Shown piece by piece: positions 1 to 11,331 of a DNA stretch of 64,000 nucleotides. This DNA is from Forficula auricularia (taxonomy: Eukaryota > Arthropoda > Insecta > Dermaptera > Forficulidae). The position numbers were made by a program, and so were the translations under genes. Positions within the stretch are counted from its first letter, which is position 1. Each line of letters begins with the position of its first letter. Below the pieces are notes generated by a model, which did no database searches, was not told the origin of the DNA, and worked only from the letters and a program-made list of their open reading frames with translations. Location of the stretch: contig JALMQS010000225.1 in assembly GCA_024734495.1 (NCBI GenBank), forward strand, positions 18,304,573-18,368,572. The letters run 5' to 3'.

Positions 1-127
1 TAAGGTTCATCTTGTTTCCTTGAAGCGTTATATTGATTTTGTTCATTTTTTCAAAAATATCTGTAAGGTACGCAAGTTCCAGCCAAGCAAGAAGACCTTT
101 GTCAAGATCGGTTGCCAGTGACTCGTG
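1..127 (-). pseudogene. hAT-like transposase relic (C-terminal fragment)
   Basis: The minus-strand reading frame from 127 down to the window edge is open and resembles the C-terminal part of domesticated or hAT-type transposases of the ZBED5/SCAND3 kind: it reads LLAWLELAYLTDIFEKMNKI and then LQGNK. An in-frame TAG at 128-130 interrupts the frame on its upstream side, so it is probably a decayed copy. It continues beyond the left edge. Recognition rests on the short Tyr-Leu-x-Asp-Ile-Phe and Leu-Gln-Gly pattern only. Confidence 0.5.
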
Positions 128-141
128 CTACTCGGCAACTT

Positions 142-1860
142 CTACTGTACAGGTTCTACTATACAGTACCTACTATTTTAATTTTTCCCCCTTTGAATAC
201 TCATTGCCCCCACTTATTTAATGCCCCTCTGATAACCCAAATCGCCCACTTGGGGGCGATCGTTCCCAGGTTAGGAACCACAGGTGTACATGAACAAGTA
301 CATTCGGTGTTCAGTGGTTTTATCTATTTAAATTTTCAATAAAAGTGATTAGAGTGAATGTTATGTATGGTCTGAAAGGGTTTTAAAATAATACAAAAAA
401 CATACAATGGATAAATAAAAATTACATTTATTTCAAATTTTGGCTTTAAGCGAAATCTCATCATCCAACTTCCTATTATATTAATAATTAAAAATTAGAA
501 AATGTCCTTTTAAAATTAGAAGGAAAAAAAATTAAAAAAAAAAACCTCTTGCCATGATGTACATATGATAGATGAGGAAGGTGAAGGTGAAAAATGTTAA
601 TGGTTAGGGTGAATCGAAATAGTCCAGTTCGCTAATGAGATTATTACTATAAAGAGGTATTTTTGTCTTGAATTTAATGTAAAATTTTTCTATATAAAAA
701 ATGTGTAAAAAATATTAATTAAAGTAAAACTCAAACATAGGTACAAAATCGAGAAACGAGATTGATATAAGTAATACTTGTAAATTTAAAATACTAATAA
801 AATTTATTCATAAATGAAAGAGAAATTCTCTTAACTTTACTCTTTAATTAAATCACAATCTATATTTGTATTAATAAAAAGATATTATATATACATATAT
901 ATTGAATATAAGAATTATAAATTCTTATTTCCTTTTAAAAATATTATTTACCTTGGATTGTGACGCCATCTATCAATGACGTCTCCCACCAATCTACATT
1001 CGTCTATTTAATAAAATAAGGGTAGGCGCCCTTAGGATCATCACACAATTTATCATTTACTTTTTGATCTATACTTATTTATTTTACATTAATTGGATTA
1101 AATCAATTATTTAAACTGTTATTACATATCTCTCAGGACAAGTAGAGGCCACCGATTTTGCAGATTCTCTATAATTAGTTTTATATATAATTTTATTTTT
1201 TTTGGTTCAGCTGCATGAAAAATGCTTTGTATACTTTGATATCTAATATGTATACCTAATCAGTGAAAGGTCGAATTTTGACGAATAACGAAAATGCCTG
1301 GAAATGATGAGTCAGTGAAAATGAAATTATATAAACATAAAATAGAAGTGGCTAGATTGATTTCATATGTAAGAGAAAACAAGGTCCTAGTAAGAAAAGT
1401 ATTCTAAATTATGTAGTCAAAAAATGTGGATGCAACTTTTAAGACACTGAAACGGCAATAAAAAACTAGAAGAGCTAAAAGAACTTAAGATATTCTATAA
1501 AAATATAGTCATATAGAATTCCCTCAGCCGACGAGAAAAAAATCAAGGAAACATAATACATGTATTTGCCCAACTCTGGAAACGTCAGCAGAAAATACAG
1601 AAAAGATAAGCGAATTTTTTGAAACCATAAATAGAGAAATGCAGCCTTCGGAAATACTGAAATCTCAAAAGAATTTGTAAATAGCCCCTGTTCATCCAAT
1701 GGAAGTTCTGGAATCTTGAGGGAATCAACCAGAAACGATAATATCATCCATGTACCCCCAAGCCCTAGCATGTGACCTAAAAGGAAAAATTAGGGTAATT
1801 TTTTTTCTACTTAATTATTTATTAGTCTTCAATTTTCAATTTTTTTTTTTTAATTTAATT
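142..1860. other. AT-rich gene-free stretch
   Basis: No exon with splice signals was found. The part at 240-330 (a GGTTAGGAACC-like segment) resembles the noncoding end of a hAT-like element and may belong to the relic at the left edge. The rest is AT-rich and featureless to my reading. Confidence 0.4.
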
Positions 1861-1865
1861 TTTTT

Positions 1866-2216
1866 TTATTTGATCTATGGAGAGTTATGAGGTGTTTCGG
1901 AAAATTGTTTTTTACTGGATGTTGTGTAAAAAAATGAGAAAAACTGATGTTGTTGTTTTTTGTGTATTTTCTAAGATGGTGTACAATACGGACCAAAAAG
2001 TTTCGGGTTTGTGGCCACCCTTCCTCAGCACCTGGCTGATTTCAAATTAGAAATACATCATGGCCACAATCCCGAAACTTTTTGGTCCGAATTGTACACC
2101 ATCATAGAAAATACACAAAAAACAACAACATCAGTTTTTCTCATTTTTTTTACACAACATCCAGTAAAAAACAATTTTCCGAAACACCTCATAACTCTCC
2201 ATAGATCAAATAATTT
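1866..2216. repeat. inverted repeat, arms about 145 bp
   Basis: 1870-2015 is repeated as its reverse complement at about 2060-2212 (both arms contain the segment around GGAAAATTGTTTTTTACTGG), with a spacer of about 45 bp. The short open frames over it are by-products of the palindrome. I could not find CTGANGA in a hammerhead context here. Confidence 0.75.
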
Positions 2217-2577
2217 ACACACGGAAACCTTGGTTTCGAAGACACTGCGTACTTTCATGAGACTTAAAAAATACTATTAATTTTTTTTTAGAAAAATAAA
2301 TTTTTCGAAAATTCCGAAAATATTTCTGCTGCTAGGAAATCACAAATTACGAATAAGCCTAATGAAGAAGAAGTCACATATAGTCGCCTTAAAGTGTAAA
2401 CCTGCTAACTCACAACAAGGAAATTTTACAGGGGAGAGAAAAAACAAACAAAATTTAATATTGTTGTTATGGAAAAAAATATTTTTCAGATTTTTTTTCT
2501 AGAACTTACGGTCAAAATTTTAAGCAGCAGTTTTACTTGGACGACGCTGCATCTCTTTTTCTTTCGAACGATATTAA

Positions 2578-2722
2578 TATGTCATATTTGATAAAAAATG
2601 GAGTTATCCGACGATATATTGGAACATATTCAATGAGCCAAAAGAAAGATGTCCTTGTTTTATTTGTCGTCTACAAGGAGTTAAGGAGCGAATGCGTATT
2701 TGCAGAAAATGTGCTAATAAAG
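2578..2722 (+). pseudogene. PHD-like exon, first of a pair
   Basis: The frame ending at 2722 contains a Cys-rich run (CPCFICR, then ICRKCANK) and stops at a strong donor (GTAAGT at 2723). It ends in phase 1 and joins exactly to the exon at 5421, giving CANK-A-HPSC, the arrangement of a PHD-type zinc finger (C-x2-C followed by HPSC). Upstream the frame is open only back to a TAA at 2575-2577, so the true start of the exon is not known. PHD fingers read histone tails in chromatin proteins; which gene this came from I cannot say. Confidence 0.35.
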
Positions 2723-2808
2723 GTAAGTACGTGTTTTTTGATATTCTAAAATTAAAGAGATTTGTTGTTGACCTATAAGTCTATAAAATATTATTTTTAT
2801 AGACTCAC

Positions 2809-3602
2809 CAGTGGCGTGCGGTCCATGGATGCTGTGGATCCGCTGGCATCCCTAAAATTTCAAACATATTTAGAGTATTTTCATAAATTCAGGAGGATCT
2901 TTAAATTTTCAAATTTTTATCCGTTATTTCAAATATTTCTATAAAAAACATGTTTTGTTTTGAAAAGTATATTTGTTCTCGAAATGAAATAAAATGGTTG
3001 CATAGTTTCAAGGGGCAATTAAAATGAATCATTTTTCCGAAAAGGGTGCGGATATTGCCTAGAATATTTTACAGGTCAAAGATAAGTCCATACGACTTTT
3101 AGTCGAATAAAAATTGTTTTCGCTGAGGAACTATTAAAATAGAAATAATAGAAAAAAAGAAATAAATAAAGATGATTCGAGAATCTTTCGACTAATCCAT
3201 TTCTAAGAACTCTCAATATATAAGATCGGAACTAAGATTACTATATAGACAAGTCATAGCTTGCTTATAACAATAGAACTAGGAGAAATTTAAGATGTTC
3301 TTATAGGACAGGCTGATTCATTGTGGAAGATGGTCGATTTCCATCTCAGAGAATGTGGAGTTTAAGTCACAATAATTAATTTCTGACCCCTACCCTCACC
3401 CACACAAAGCTGTATCCGTTTGGGGCAAAGGTCCCAAAATATATATTTAATAAATCTAATGTTAAATTTAAAAAATAACGAAAATGATGCCGTATTTGAT
3501 GAAATTTACAAAGAAAAAAGTGGAGATTAAAATAAAATTTCAAAAAATGAAGGATGCTTTTTGGACAGCATCCCCTGATTGAAAAGTCACCAACCTCCAC
3601 TG
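2809..3602. mobile_element. hAT-like nonautonomous element (794 bp)
   Basis: It begins CAGTGG and ends CCACTG, and is flanked by 8-bp direct repeats that match at 7 of 8 positions (AGACTCAC at 2801-2808, ATACTCAC at 3603-3610). An 8-bp duplication with CA..TG ends is the hAT signature. No transposase is seen. A shorter relative lies at 34031-34267; both share the CCATGGAT and GCATCCCCTGATTGAAA segments. It sits between the two PHD-like exons. Confidence 0.6.
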
Positions 3603-3610
3603 ATACTCAC

Positions 3611-4135
3611 CTATTCTTGATTGTGAAAAATACTTATGTACAATTTTTCAATGACAGACATGAAAATATACATACGCGAGTGATTGAAATTCCATTCAAA
3701 TATTATGATTTTACGTCAATTTAATATAACTATGTTTATAGTGAAAGAGAATGAGTTTTCGTCGAGAAGAAAGAAGAGACCCAGAATATGGAATAGATTT
3801 TAACTGAAGTTTCATTTGAACTGTATGGTTATGATTGAAATTCTTTAATCTTGTATATAAAAAAATGAAGAATTTATCTAAAGATGTTCTGTCTAAAACC
3901 ACCTAGATTGTATAGTAATTAAAAAATCTCATCAGAATGCACAACACGTTTCGATACCTAACTTTGAAGTCGTTTTCAAGATTATCTACATACTTCACTC
4001 ACAGCACTTGATTTTAGGGGGTTTTAATCGAAACTTCTCTTTCGAAAACAGCTCATCAAAGCAGCAAATGTTCAAATTAAAATGTTTTTTAAAAGTGGAA
4101 AGGTGAATAATAGTTATATTTTTATTATGATCGTG
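3611..4135. other. AT-rich stretch with a decayed hammerhead-like sequence
   Basis: On the minus strand at about 3945-3983 the order TTGAAAA, C, stem, GAAACGTG resembles the U3-A8 hammerhead group. However, stem II has a mismatch, the cleavage-site base would be G, and stem I does not pair. I read it as a dead copy. Nothing else is recognised. Confidence 0.3.
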
Positions 4136-4139
4136 ATCA

Positions 4140-4400
4140 TTATTGAAAAAGAGTGTGTCTTCTGCTGGAATTAAAAATTTTATTTATTTATAACGAGACT
4201 ATAGTTTCGAGGGGTTTGCCTAAATTAATTCCTGTGAATCCATTGTAATAGACTGATGAAGAGGGCAAAGCCCTCGAAACTATAGTCTCGTTATAAATAA
4301 ATACAATTTATAATTCCATCAGAAGACACACTCTTTTATTGTCTCCTTCAATATATAAAAATTCCGCTACTCTCGGCAAAAAAACTTTCAATTTAGTGAT
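4140..4400 (+). mobile_element. fold-back element carrying a hammerhead motif
   Basis: A 4150-4230 arm (GAGTGTGTCTTCTGCTGGAA, then CGAGACTATAGTTTCGAGG) is repeated as its reverse complement at 4265-4340. The element ends with TCTCCTTTAATATA and GCTACTCTCGGCAAAA, tails shared with copies at 16400-16620, 22280-22540, 33000-33140 and, for the second motif, 35140-35275, 40396-40740 and 44491-44860. No protein is encoded. Inverted partial copies are typical of Penelope-like elements; assignment to that class is inference. Confidence 0.6.
4243..4296 (+). ncRNA. hammerhead ribozyme-like motif (type I, C3-G8)
   Basis: CTGATGA at 4253-4259 is followed by one extra A, a perfect 6-bp stem II (GAGGGC/GCCCTC, loop AAA), GAAA at 4276-4279, a minimal stem III (C-TATA-G) and TC at 4286-4287. 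Flanks pair as a stem I with two inner pairs, an internal loop and six outer pairs including one GU. Every core residue of the hammerhead consensus is present except for the extra base before stem II, a position where a natural viroid hammerhead is known to carry an extra A. Self-cleavage is predicted, not shown. Confidence 0.7.
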
Positions 4401-5418
4401 CATTATTATTCACATAATAATTATTAATAATAATTGTTAGTCGTGTAAAACACTATTTAGAAAAACTCTGTAAGAATATTCTTGTTAGGATTTTAAACGA
4501 TATGATCAATAGTATTTCACTCGAAAAATATCGCGAATATATTTTTCATCGGCATTTTAATGTTTGCATAAGTGTGTTTATCGACCTTGGCGTGTGGAGA
4601 TCACAAACTCTAACTAAAACTAAATTCCAAGCTCCTAGGTTTGATTCATGCGAAGTTACAGGTATGGGACGTCCGACATGTAGACAGTTGAGCATTTAAG
4701 TCTCCTTATAATGGTTCAGTTATTTATTAAAGGAGATTTAATAATGAATATTTTTATTATTCTAATAATATATTATATAAATAAGAACATTTATGTAACA
4801 TGTATGAATCAAAATTCCAAGTACTGAGTTTCAAACCTCATTTTTTTCTACTCCCAAAAAAACATTGGACATGAATGAGAATTTTCATTTCTACAAGTCC
4901 CTTTTTTGATAAAAAAATCCTTATTGATTTCTTCACTTATAATAGGTATAATATATATTTATTATATTTGGGTTCCCCTCACGAGGTTTTCTTATTTTGA
5001 TGCTTCTAACTTAAAGGATATAAAATTTAGGGAACGCGGTGTTGGTTTATAGTGAAACATTGTTAAAATTAAATTAGGGTGAAGTTGGTGGTGTTTCACG
5101 TCTTTCACGTTTCATGTTTAATTTTAAAGGATATAAACGTTACTTTCACTTTGACACTTCTAGATAAAATTAAATGATCACCTCCAAAAAGAAAAATCGA
5201 ATTTAAAAAAGGGATTACTGGTCCACATACAGAGCTCAAAAAGTGCTCAAAATCCAATGTTCTGTAGGTTCGTGTCTAAATACATCTCTGATCTCAATCC
5301 CAGAGTAACAAAAGCTGAAACTTATGCAAGAAGCTAGATGTCGACAAGATTAGAGCGATATTATTTTTAATCTAATGAATATAAGGAGTAAATAATTAAC
5401 AAATTTTTGCTTTTTTTC
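4400..5418. other. AT-rich gene-free stretch
   Basis: This is the second half of the possible intron between the PHD-like exons. The small open frame at 4502-4699 has no recognisable domain or splice context. Nothing else was found. Confidence 0.4.
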
Positions 5419-5420
5419 AG

Positions 5421-5509
5421 CACATCCCAGTTGTATTAAGGAAGGAGAAGAAAACTGGATTTGTTAAGAGTGTAAGCAATGCAGATTTTGCGCCTATTCT
5501 TTTAAAGAA
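5421..5509 (+). pseudogene. PHD-like exon with an in-frame stop
   Basis: It follows a good acceptor (a T-run and CAG at 5418-5420) and is followed by a donor (GTAAGC at 5510). In the phase left by the exon ending at 2722 it reads HPSCIKEGEENWIC, stop, ECKQCRFC. The W-x-C-x-E-C-x2-C-x2-C spacing fits the second half of a PHD finger. The stop is TAA at 5465-5467, exactly where a variable residue would lie. Splice sites and frame are otherwise preserved, so the lesion is either recent, a sequencing error or a sign of a dead gene. Confidence 0.35.
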
Positions 5510-5990
5510 GTAAGCTTACAGACAAAATTAAAAAATAAAATGTATTTAAAATAGAAATTTTTATTTTTATTATTTGTATTATTTACATAGATAGAAAATT
5601 AAAATTTAAAACAAGATGTGTGCAAATGTATGTTTGCTTAAGTTCTTTGGAGCAGTGGTGCGCAAAATTTTTAATGTTCGATCCCACATTTTCTCTAAAA
5701 TTTGTTCGCGATCCATACATTGATTTTCTAATAAATATTAATGTAGATGCTTCTACTTTGTTAGAGGTCTAGATTCTATAGATATTGGTTAGGTAGAAAA
5801 ATAATTATCTCAATGGATATAAATTTGTTTGGGTTTCCAACAGTTTTTTTTAACTTAGGGTTGTCTATCATTCTCATTAATTTGTAGTCTCATTCTTCTC
5901 ATTTTCTGATCTTTGGGTAACAATTTTTAAGAATTTCACCATTGTAAGTGTATTAAAGCTAAAACAATATATACATATAGCAAATTAAAA

Positions 5991-6484
5991 TAAGCTGACG
6001 TGTTCTGATGTGGCCATCCACTTGACTTTACCATAGAACCTGGCCCCTCACTTATATTTAATATTTAATAAAATTATTTATAATCATGTAGTGGAGGGGG
6101 TTAGTTTTTGCATTTTTAGACCCCTGGGGCTCCACTGATTATGTATACAAAATTTGGTTGAATTTGCTCAAATGGCCTAGATTTTTCATTTTTAACCCCC
6201 CACTCCGCCAATTTTGGGTCGATAAGCACCAAAATCTAATCAGCTCTTAATCTGAATGGACCAAAACCACGTGTGAAATTTGGTTTTGATATGACACACT
6301 AGTTTTTGAGCTAGCTCGTCCACAAAAATTTGTTAACGCACAAACTAACTAACAACCGGACATACTAACAGACATTTTGACAAAACAATTATTATCTCGA
6401 AAAATATAATTTTTTCGATGTTTACTTATTAGGGCTTTTTTGTAGACCGAAACGTCATGTACCCTGTATGGTAAAGTAAAAAGT
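5991..6484 (+). repeat. dispersed repeat family B, copy 1
   Basis: It runs from AATAAGCTGACGTGTTCTG-like sequence to an end reading CCCTGTATGGTAAAG. Copies of the same unit lie at 35290-35893 and 36603-37332, with partial copies at 34540-34770, 48100-48388 and inverted at 8380-8670. It includes the recurring phrases GAGCTAGCTCGTCCACAA and TTAGTTTTTGCATTTTTAGA. Near the start CTTTACCATA is complementary to the end TATGGTAAAG, so it may be a terminal-inverted-repeat element. This copy has an internal deletion near its 3' end. Confidence 0.65.
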
Positions 6485-6747
6485 CTGTAAATATTATTTA
6501 GTTTAATTTATTTTAAAAAAATATAAAGCTGAAAAGTAAATACTATATGTAATTTAGCATTCTTTAAAGGAGATTTTCTTTCGTTCTCAGGATATCAGCG
6601 TTTGTTTTAACTGTAATCAATTTCTTCATCAGAAAAGTGCCTAATATATGACATGATTACCACTACTGTCACTGTATACTGCGTAAGCAAAAGATGTTTG
6701 CATATTGACCAAGAGTGTCCCCAGATAAAAGGTACTTTAGTCTAAGC

Positions 6748-7966
6748 CAGGGGTGTCCAACCTTTTGGATTACACAGGCCACATTTGAAGAAAATACAAA
6801 TGTTCCGGGCCGCCGATAAAATATTATAATTCTATTGATATTTGTAATTCAAAAAAGATAGTTAATAATCTAGAAATAAGAACTTTATTATTTTTTTAGC
6901 TCAAGTGAGCTTCTAATTTTACTTTTAGTAAATTTTATATTTGAAAATAGCTTCTCGTATGTAAATACATACCTACAAACCTAAATACTTACAAAAAGTG
7001 ATATTATGTATTAGTATTTGTTTATATTTTTTCCTGGCAAGATAATTAATATAAAATTCTAATAAAGAGACAATGTTCAATTTTTCTTTCAGATCGATAT
7101 CTAATTGTTGTTTTTCTAGAACATTTAATCAGAAAGTTTACAAGAAGAAAATTTATTTCTAATGAAAATGGAGTCGAAAATAGACCAAAATGATTATTGT
7201 TTTTTTGGAAATCTTGAAATCTAGTTTGAGATTCAAAATTTAAAATTAGTACTTTTATTTTTCGAAAACTTCACAGTAGATTTTAATATTTCTTATTTAA
7301 AAAAAATATATCAGGTCAAATTGTTGTGTGTTTTACAGTATCTATTATAAATCTCAATGTTTTAAGGAATTTTATGACTTTATATTGGGCCACGGGTTAG
7401 ACAGCCCTGGTTTAAATCGAATGGGATTAAAGAAGGATATGAGGTTTGATAATTTATTTTTTAAAAGGGTCACGAATATAATAATCCCTGACTATCCATT
7501 ATTTATCCATTGACATTTAAGAACGCGTAAAGATATAAAAGACAAGTCCTGACAAGTTTTAGTCCATGAGAGAAATTATCAATTAATTGTGATTGTTCTA
7601 GAAAACCCAAATTCCTTGTCTCTTTATGTACTAGAATGATAACTATAGACTTGGTAGCATATAAATTACTGAAATAATAAATATTTTAGAAAATGAAATT
7701 ATGAGAAGAAGAAGAATTTTTAAATATAAGAAACTATTTTTTTTATTTTATATAGTTGAGCTTATAATTTTGCTTTTAGTGAATTTTATACTGGAAAAAA
7801 GCTTCACGTATTGTACAAATGAACATTCATTTTTCGAAAAAGGGAATAAATATATCTCTACAGATAAACCTCAATGTTTTAAGGAGGTTTATGATTTTAT
7901 GTTGGGCCACACTCATTGCAGTGCTGGGCCGCATGCGACCCGCGGGCCACGGGTTGGTCAGCCCTG
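6748..7966. mobile_element. hAT-like nonautonomous element with perfect 8-bp duplication
   Basis: It starts CAGGGGTGTCCAACC and ends GGTTGGTCAGCCCTG, a terminal inverted repeat, and is flanked by GTCTAAGC at both 6740-6747 and 7967-7974 (8 of 8 matches). A second copy of the right end occurs inside (7325-7404), so the element has an internal duplication or a nested relative. The open frames over it are noncoding AT-rich stretches. Confidence 0.75.
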
Positions 7967-8379
7967 GTCTAAGCTATTATATATTGTTCCTAATTATAAG
8001 CAATTTCTAAATTTATTTATCTATATATATATAAAATTAAGGTTTTGTCTGTACATTGGACCAAATCACGCCAAATTTTGGTTGCACACGTTTCAAGCAA
8101 AGTTATGAACGAAAACACCCTCAACAAAATTCCTCTCTGTATGTCTGTTTCAGTGGTTTCCGCGAAAAGTTGCTCACGATTCACGTGAAAACGGCTGAAG
8201 GGATTATTATGAAATTTCATATTTGGATCAGATGTCTTCTAACTTACGTTTTTAGCTATATAGCGTTTTGATATTTTTACCCCAAAAGGGGGTTTGGGGG
8301 GGGGGGAAGGGGCGCACGAATGAAAATTATCAAATAACTTCTAAACTATTAACTCTACGGAAAATTTTATAATGAGCAA

Positions 8380-8670
8380 AGTTGTAGGGGATATGATTTC
8401 TGACAACTATTGTTTAAAAAAATTCCCCCAAAAAACCAACCAAAAAGGGGGGAGGGTGATGGAAAATATGTAAACTCTTGCCCTTTGAGCAAACTCAACC
8501 AAATTTTGTATACATAATCTGTGCGCCTCTGGAGAGCTAGACATGCAAAAACTAACAACCCAAAATGTGGGGGAAGGTCAAAAAATGAAAATTCTTGATC
8601 TTGGACCAAACTCAACCAAATTTTGTATTCATAATCTGTGGGTCACTAGAAGGCTAGAAATGCAAAAACT
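8380..8670 (-). repeat. family B copy, inverted
   Basis: Read on the minus strand it contains the family B phrases TTAGTTTTTGCAT and ATTATGTATACAAAATTTGG, twice over. It leads directly into the G-rich array on the right, which occupies the position of the C-rich tract of the family. Confidence 0.5.
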
Positions 8671-8672
8671 GG

Positions 8673-9125
8673 TTGCGGGGGGGTGCGGGGGTGAAGTGGG
8701 GATGGGTTAGGGCATGGGGTGCCCGGGGTGGAATGGGGGTGGAGTGGGGAGTAAGGCGGAGTAGGGGAGCACGGGGGGTAGGGGTTCAGGTTAGGGTCCA
8801 GTTGTGTAGTGGTGTGGTACGGGGATGGGGGTCCGATGTGGGTGGGGTGCAGGATCAAGTGGTGGGGTGGGTGCGGGGGTTGGGGACTGGTGCATGGTGC
8901 GGGGGTAGAGGTGCTGGGTGGGTTTCGGGGGATGTGGTGGGTGGGAGTGGAGTGTGAGGGTGGGGTTCGTAGGTTGGGGGTCCGAGGTGGGTGGGGTGCT
9001 GGATGGAGTGTTGGTGTGGTGGTGTGGGGGCGGGGGTTGTGGACGGGTGCATGGTGCAGGGGTAGAGGTGGTGGGTGGGAGTGGAGTGTGAGGGTGGGGT
9101 TCGCGGGTTGTGGGTCCAGGGGGAG
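8673..9125 (+). repeat. G-rich minisatellite-like tract
   Basis: About 450 bp of strongly strand-biased GGGGT/GGGTG/GGTGTGG motifs with almost no C on the plus strand, in an otherwise AT-rich window. Degenerate repeated phrases such as GAGTGGAGTGTGAGGGTGGGG recur (8947 and 9079). Long open frames on both strands here are composition artefacts. Runs of three or more G recur every few bases, so quadruplex formation is possible. Confidence 0.75.
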
Positions 9126-9429
9126 TGTTCCTTGGCTAGCAAGAGGGTCGCCGAAGGCGGGCCTTGCAGCTAGTTATTAATATTTCAGACTACATTTAGG
9201 ATCACACATTCTTCTACTAAAGAAACAACCGAGATTGAAGTAGAAAATTGCTTTTACCTATATCTTTATAAAACTTGTGTTGTAAATATATTTGTAGATT
9301 TATAAATACATAAAGCACAACGTATATTTATTTATCCTTGAATCATCCACTGTCTCTCTACATACACAACACTTCATAATTACAAGGATTAAAATTGAAA
9401 TCAACAATTTAGCTGAAAGAATCGTTTTA

Positions 9430-10288
9430 ACGACGCTTCGCTATCATAATCAAATGGGGCTCTCAAAATTTAGTTAACTTTAATTCAAATAAGACTCAAT
9501 GTTGTCTAATTTCTAGGCGCGAAAATAAAGATTTCCCTGATATTCATTTCGATTCGAATACCCTGAAAATGTGTGACAGCCTATCCATGTTGGGCGTCTC
9601 TGTCGCATCTGACCTGTCTTGGAATGAACACATCTCCTCTGTGGCGAAATCTGCAGCAAGGAAGATTGGCTTCTTATTCAGGTCCAAGCGATTTTACAAA
9701 CCCCACAACTTCTCACCATCTACAAGGCCCAAATCCGCCCCTGTCTCGAATACGGCTCTCATCTGTGGAGAGGAGCCTCAAAAATATTCTCTTGCTACCC
9801 TTGATGCAATTCAGAAACGAGCCGTCAGGCTAATTGACGATTCTACCCTCACCGACTCCCTCGACTCGCTGGCTCATCGAAGAAATGTCTCTGCCCTTTC
9901 CCTTTTCTATAGATACTATCACGGCAGGTGCTCTGATGAGATAAAATCAATAATTCCCCCAAAGCATGCTTTGCACGCAGCACACGTTTTGCTACGACTC
10001 CCAACACTCTTTCGCGGTCAAATTGGAAAAGTGCCGGACCACTTCATTCGCGAATACATATATCCCCATGACTTCAAGGAACTGGAACTCTCTCCCAGCC
10101 TCTATCTTTCCCAGCACCTATGATCTTCAAACCTTCAAAACCGGGGTGCATAGACACCTACGTCTACACCCTCTCACTTAATCAACTTTCCCTTCTCTTC
10201 GGTAATGCAAGGGTCTTTCGAGATCCATAGGAGCTACATCTTTACTGGTGCACCCCTTCTTGCATTCGATTGCATTAAAAAAAAATAA
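9430..10288 (+). pseudogene. non-LTR retrotransposon 3' end (reverse transcriptase C-terminus)
   Basis: A 5'-truncated LINE of the Jockey/CR1-like kind seen in many arthropods. Recognisable pieces in order are MLGVSVASDLSWNEH, AARKIGFLFRSKRF, KYSLATLDAIQKRAVRLIDD and SLAHRRNVSALSLFYRYYHG, followed in another frame at 9966-10181 by MTSRNWNSLPASIF. At least two frameshifts separate these blocks, one near 9700-9780 and one near 9966, so no full protein is made. It ends in CATTCGATTGCATTAAAAA, the same tail as the copy at 39610-40012. Confidence 0.75.
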
Positions 10289-10467
10289 TAATGATCATGT
10301 TAATATTTTATTCATATATTTATAGTTTCATTGTTTGTTTTTCGTATTTTCTGTTTTATATTTTGGTTTAATTTGTAATATTTAATAAACTTAGTATAAT
10401 TAATAATTCGTTGTCTTATTTCTGCAGAAGTTGTATAGTTTCTGACTATAGTCTAGGATTCTGGAGC

Positions 10468-11091
10468 CAAGCGCGGATCCAGGATTTCGTTCAAGGAGGG
10501 GGGGCACTTTTGTATGATTTTACACATATAAAAAAACATATTTTTTTATTTTTAAGTTTCATCGGAACCATACTCACATTAATTACACTAACAAAGAACT
10601 ACTTTTTTTTTTGCCTTCTCATTGCTAACTTTGGTTATAATTCAGAAATATTTTATGTTTAGCAAAATCGTTTTCTTAATTGTCAAATTTGTTTATCTAT
10701 TCTGGGACAGTAGATCGTAAATATTTTTTTATTATTTTAAGACGTCAACAAGACCTCTCTTTATTAGCTACGTTAATAGAGAATTATAGTTTAAGTCATA
10801 ATTAAAAATTAGAATAGGTAATATTAATAATAAAACTTTGAATGTTGCGCGAAGTGCGAGAGGCCTTAGAGCTCAATCTTTTAATCGTTCAAACAAACTT
10901 CGAGGTGTTATTGTTATCAGTAATTTCGAGTGATCAATGTAATCTATTTAGCTACTGAGTTAATAACAGGTAGTGATGTTCAATTGTCCATATGACGATT
11001 TTGAAATTGGTCAAAATTAAGTGCCTCGGCCGGGAGTCAGGTGGGGGGTGGGGGTAAACGCCCCCATTCCCCCTCCCTTAGATCCGCGCCA
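10468..11091. mobile_element. hAT-like MITE (624 bp)
   Basis: Ends are inverted around GCGCGGATC (GCGCGGATCCAGG on the left, GATCCGCGCC on the right). The flanks TCTGGAGC (10460-10467) and TCTGGAGG (11092-11099) match at 7 of 8 positions. Interior is AT-rich and noncoding. Confidence 0.6.
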
Positions 11092-11331
11092 TCTGGAGGA
11101 ATCTGAAGAGTTCACCCCTCTGCCTCTTTTTTTTCCTTTTGATTCTATGAATTTTTTAATCTGATGTTTTGAAGGTAGAAAACTCAACATCTAAACCGCT
11201 CATTGTTTTGGAAATACAAACTTTTTTGTAATAAAACAAAACTTCCTATGACTTACCATTCTTGAGTTATCGTGCTTATCAGAATCCAGACAAACAGACT
11301 TGCTTGGAAATTATTTTTTCTATTTTTGATA

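Noticed and set aside
2011..2280. 89-codon open frame
   Set aside because: It lies across a palindrome; no domain, and its mirror frame on the other arm is equally open.
3945..3983. U3-A8 hammerhead on the minus strand
   Set aside because: Mismatched stem II, G at the cleavage position and no stem I; treated as a dead copy.
7701..8108. 135-codon open frame with a hydrophobic start
   Set aside because: It spans the interior and right end of a hAT-like nonautonomous element with a defined target duplication, so it is not a gene.
8646..9180. Overlapping open frames on both strands in the G-rich tract, up to 123 codons
   Set aside because: Composition artefact: low-complexity Gly/Trp/Val or Pro/His peptides, no homology, no splice context.
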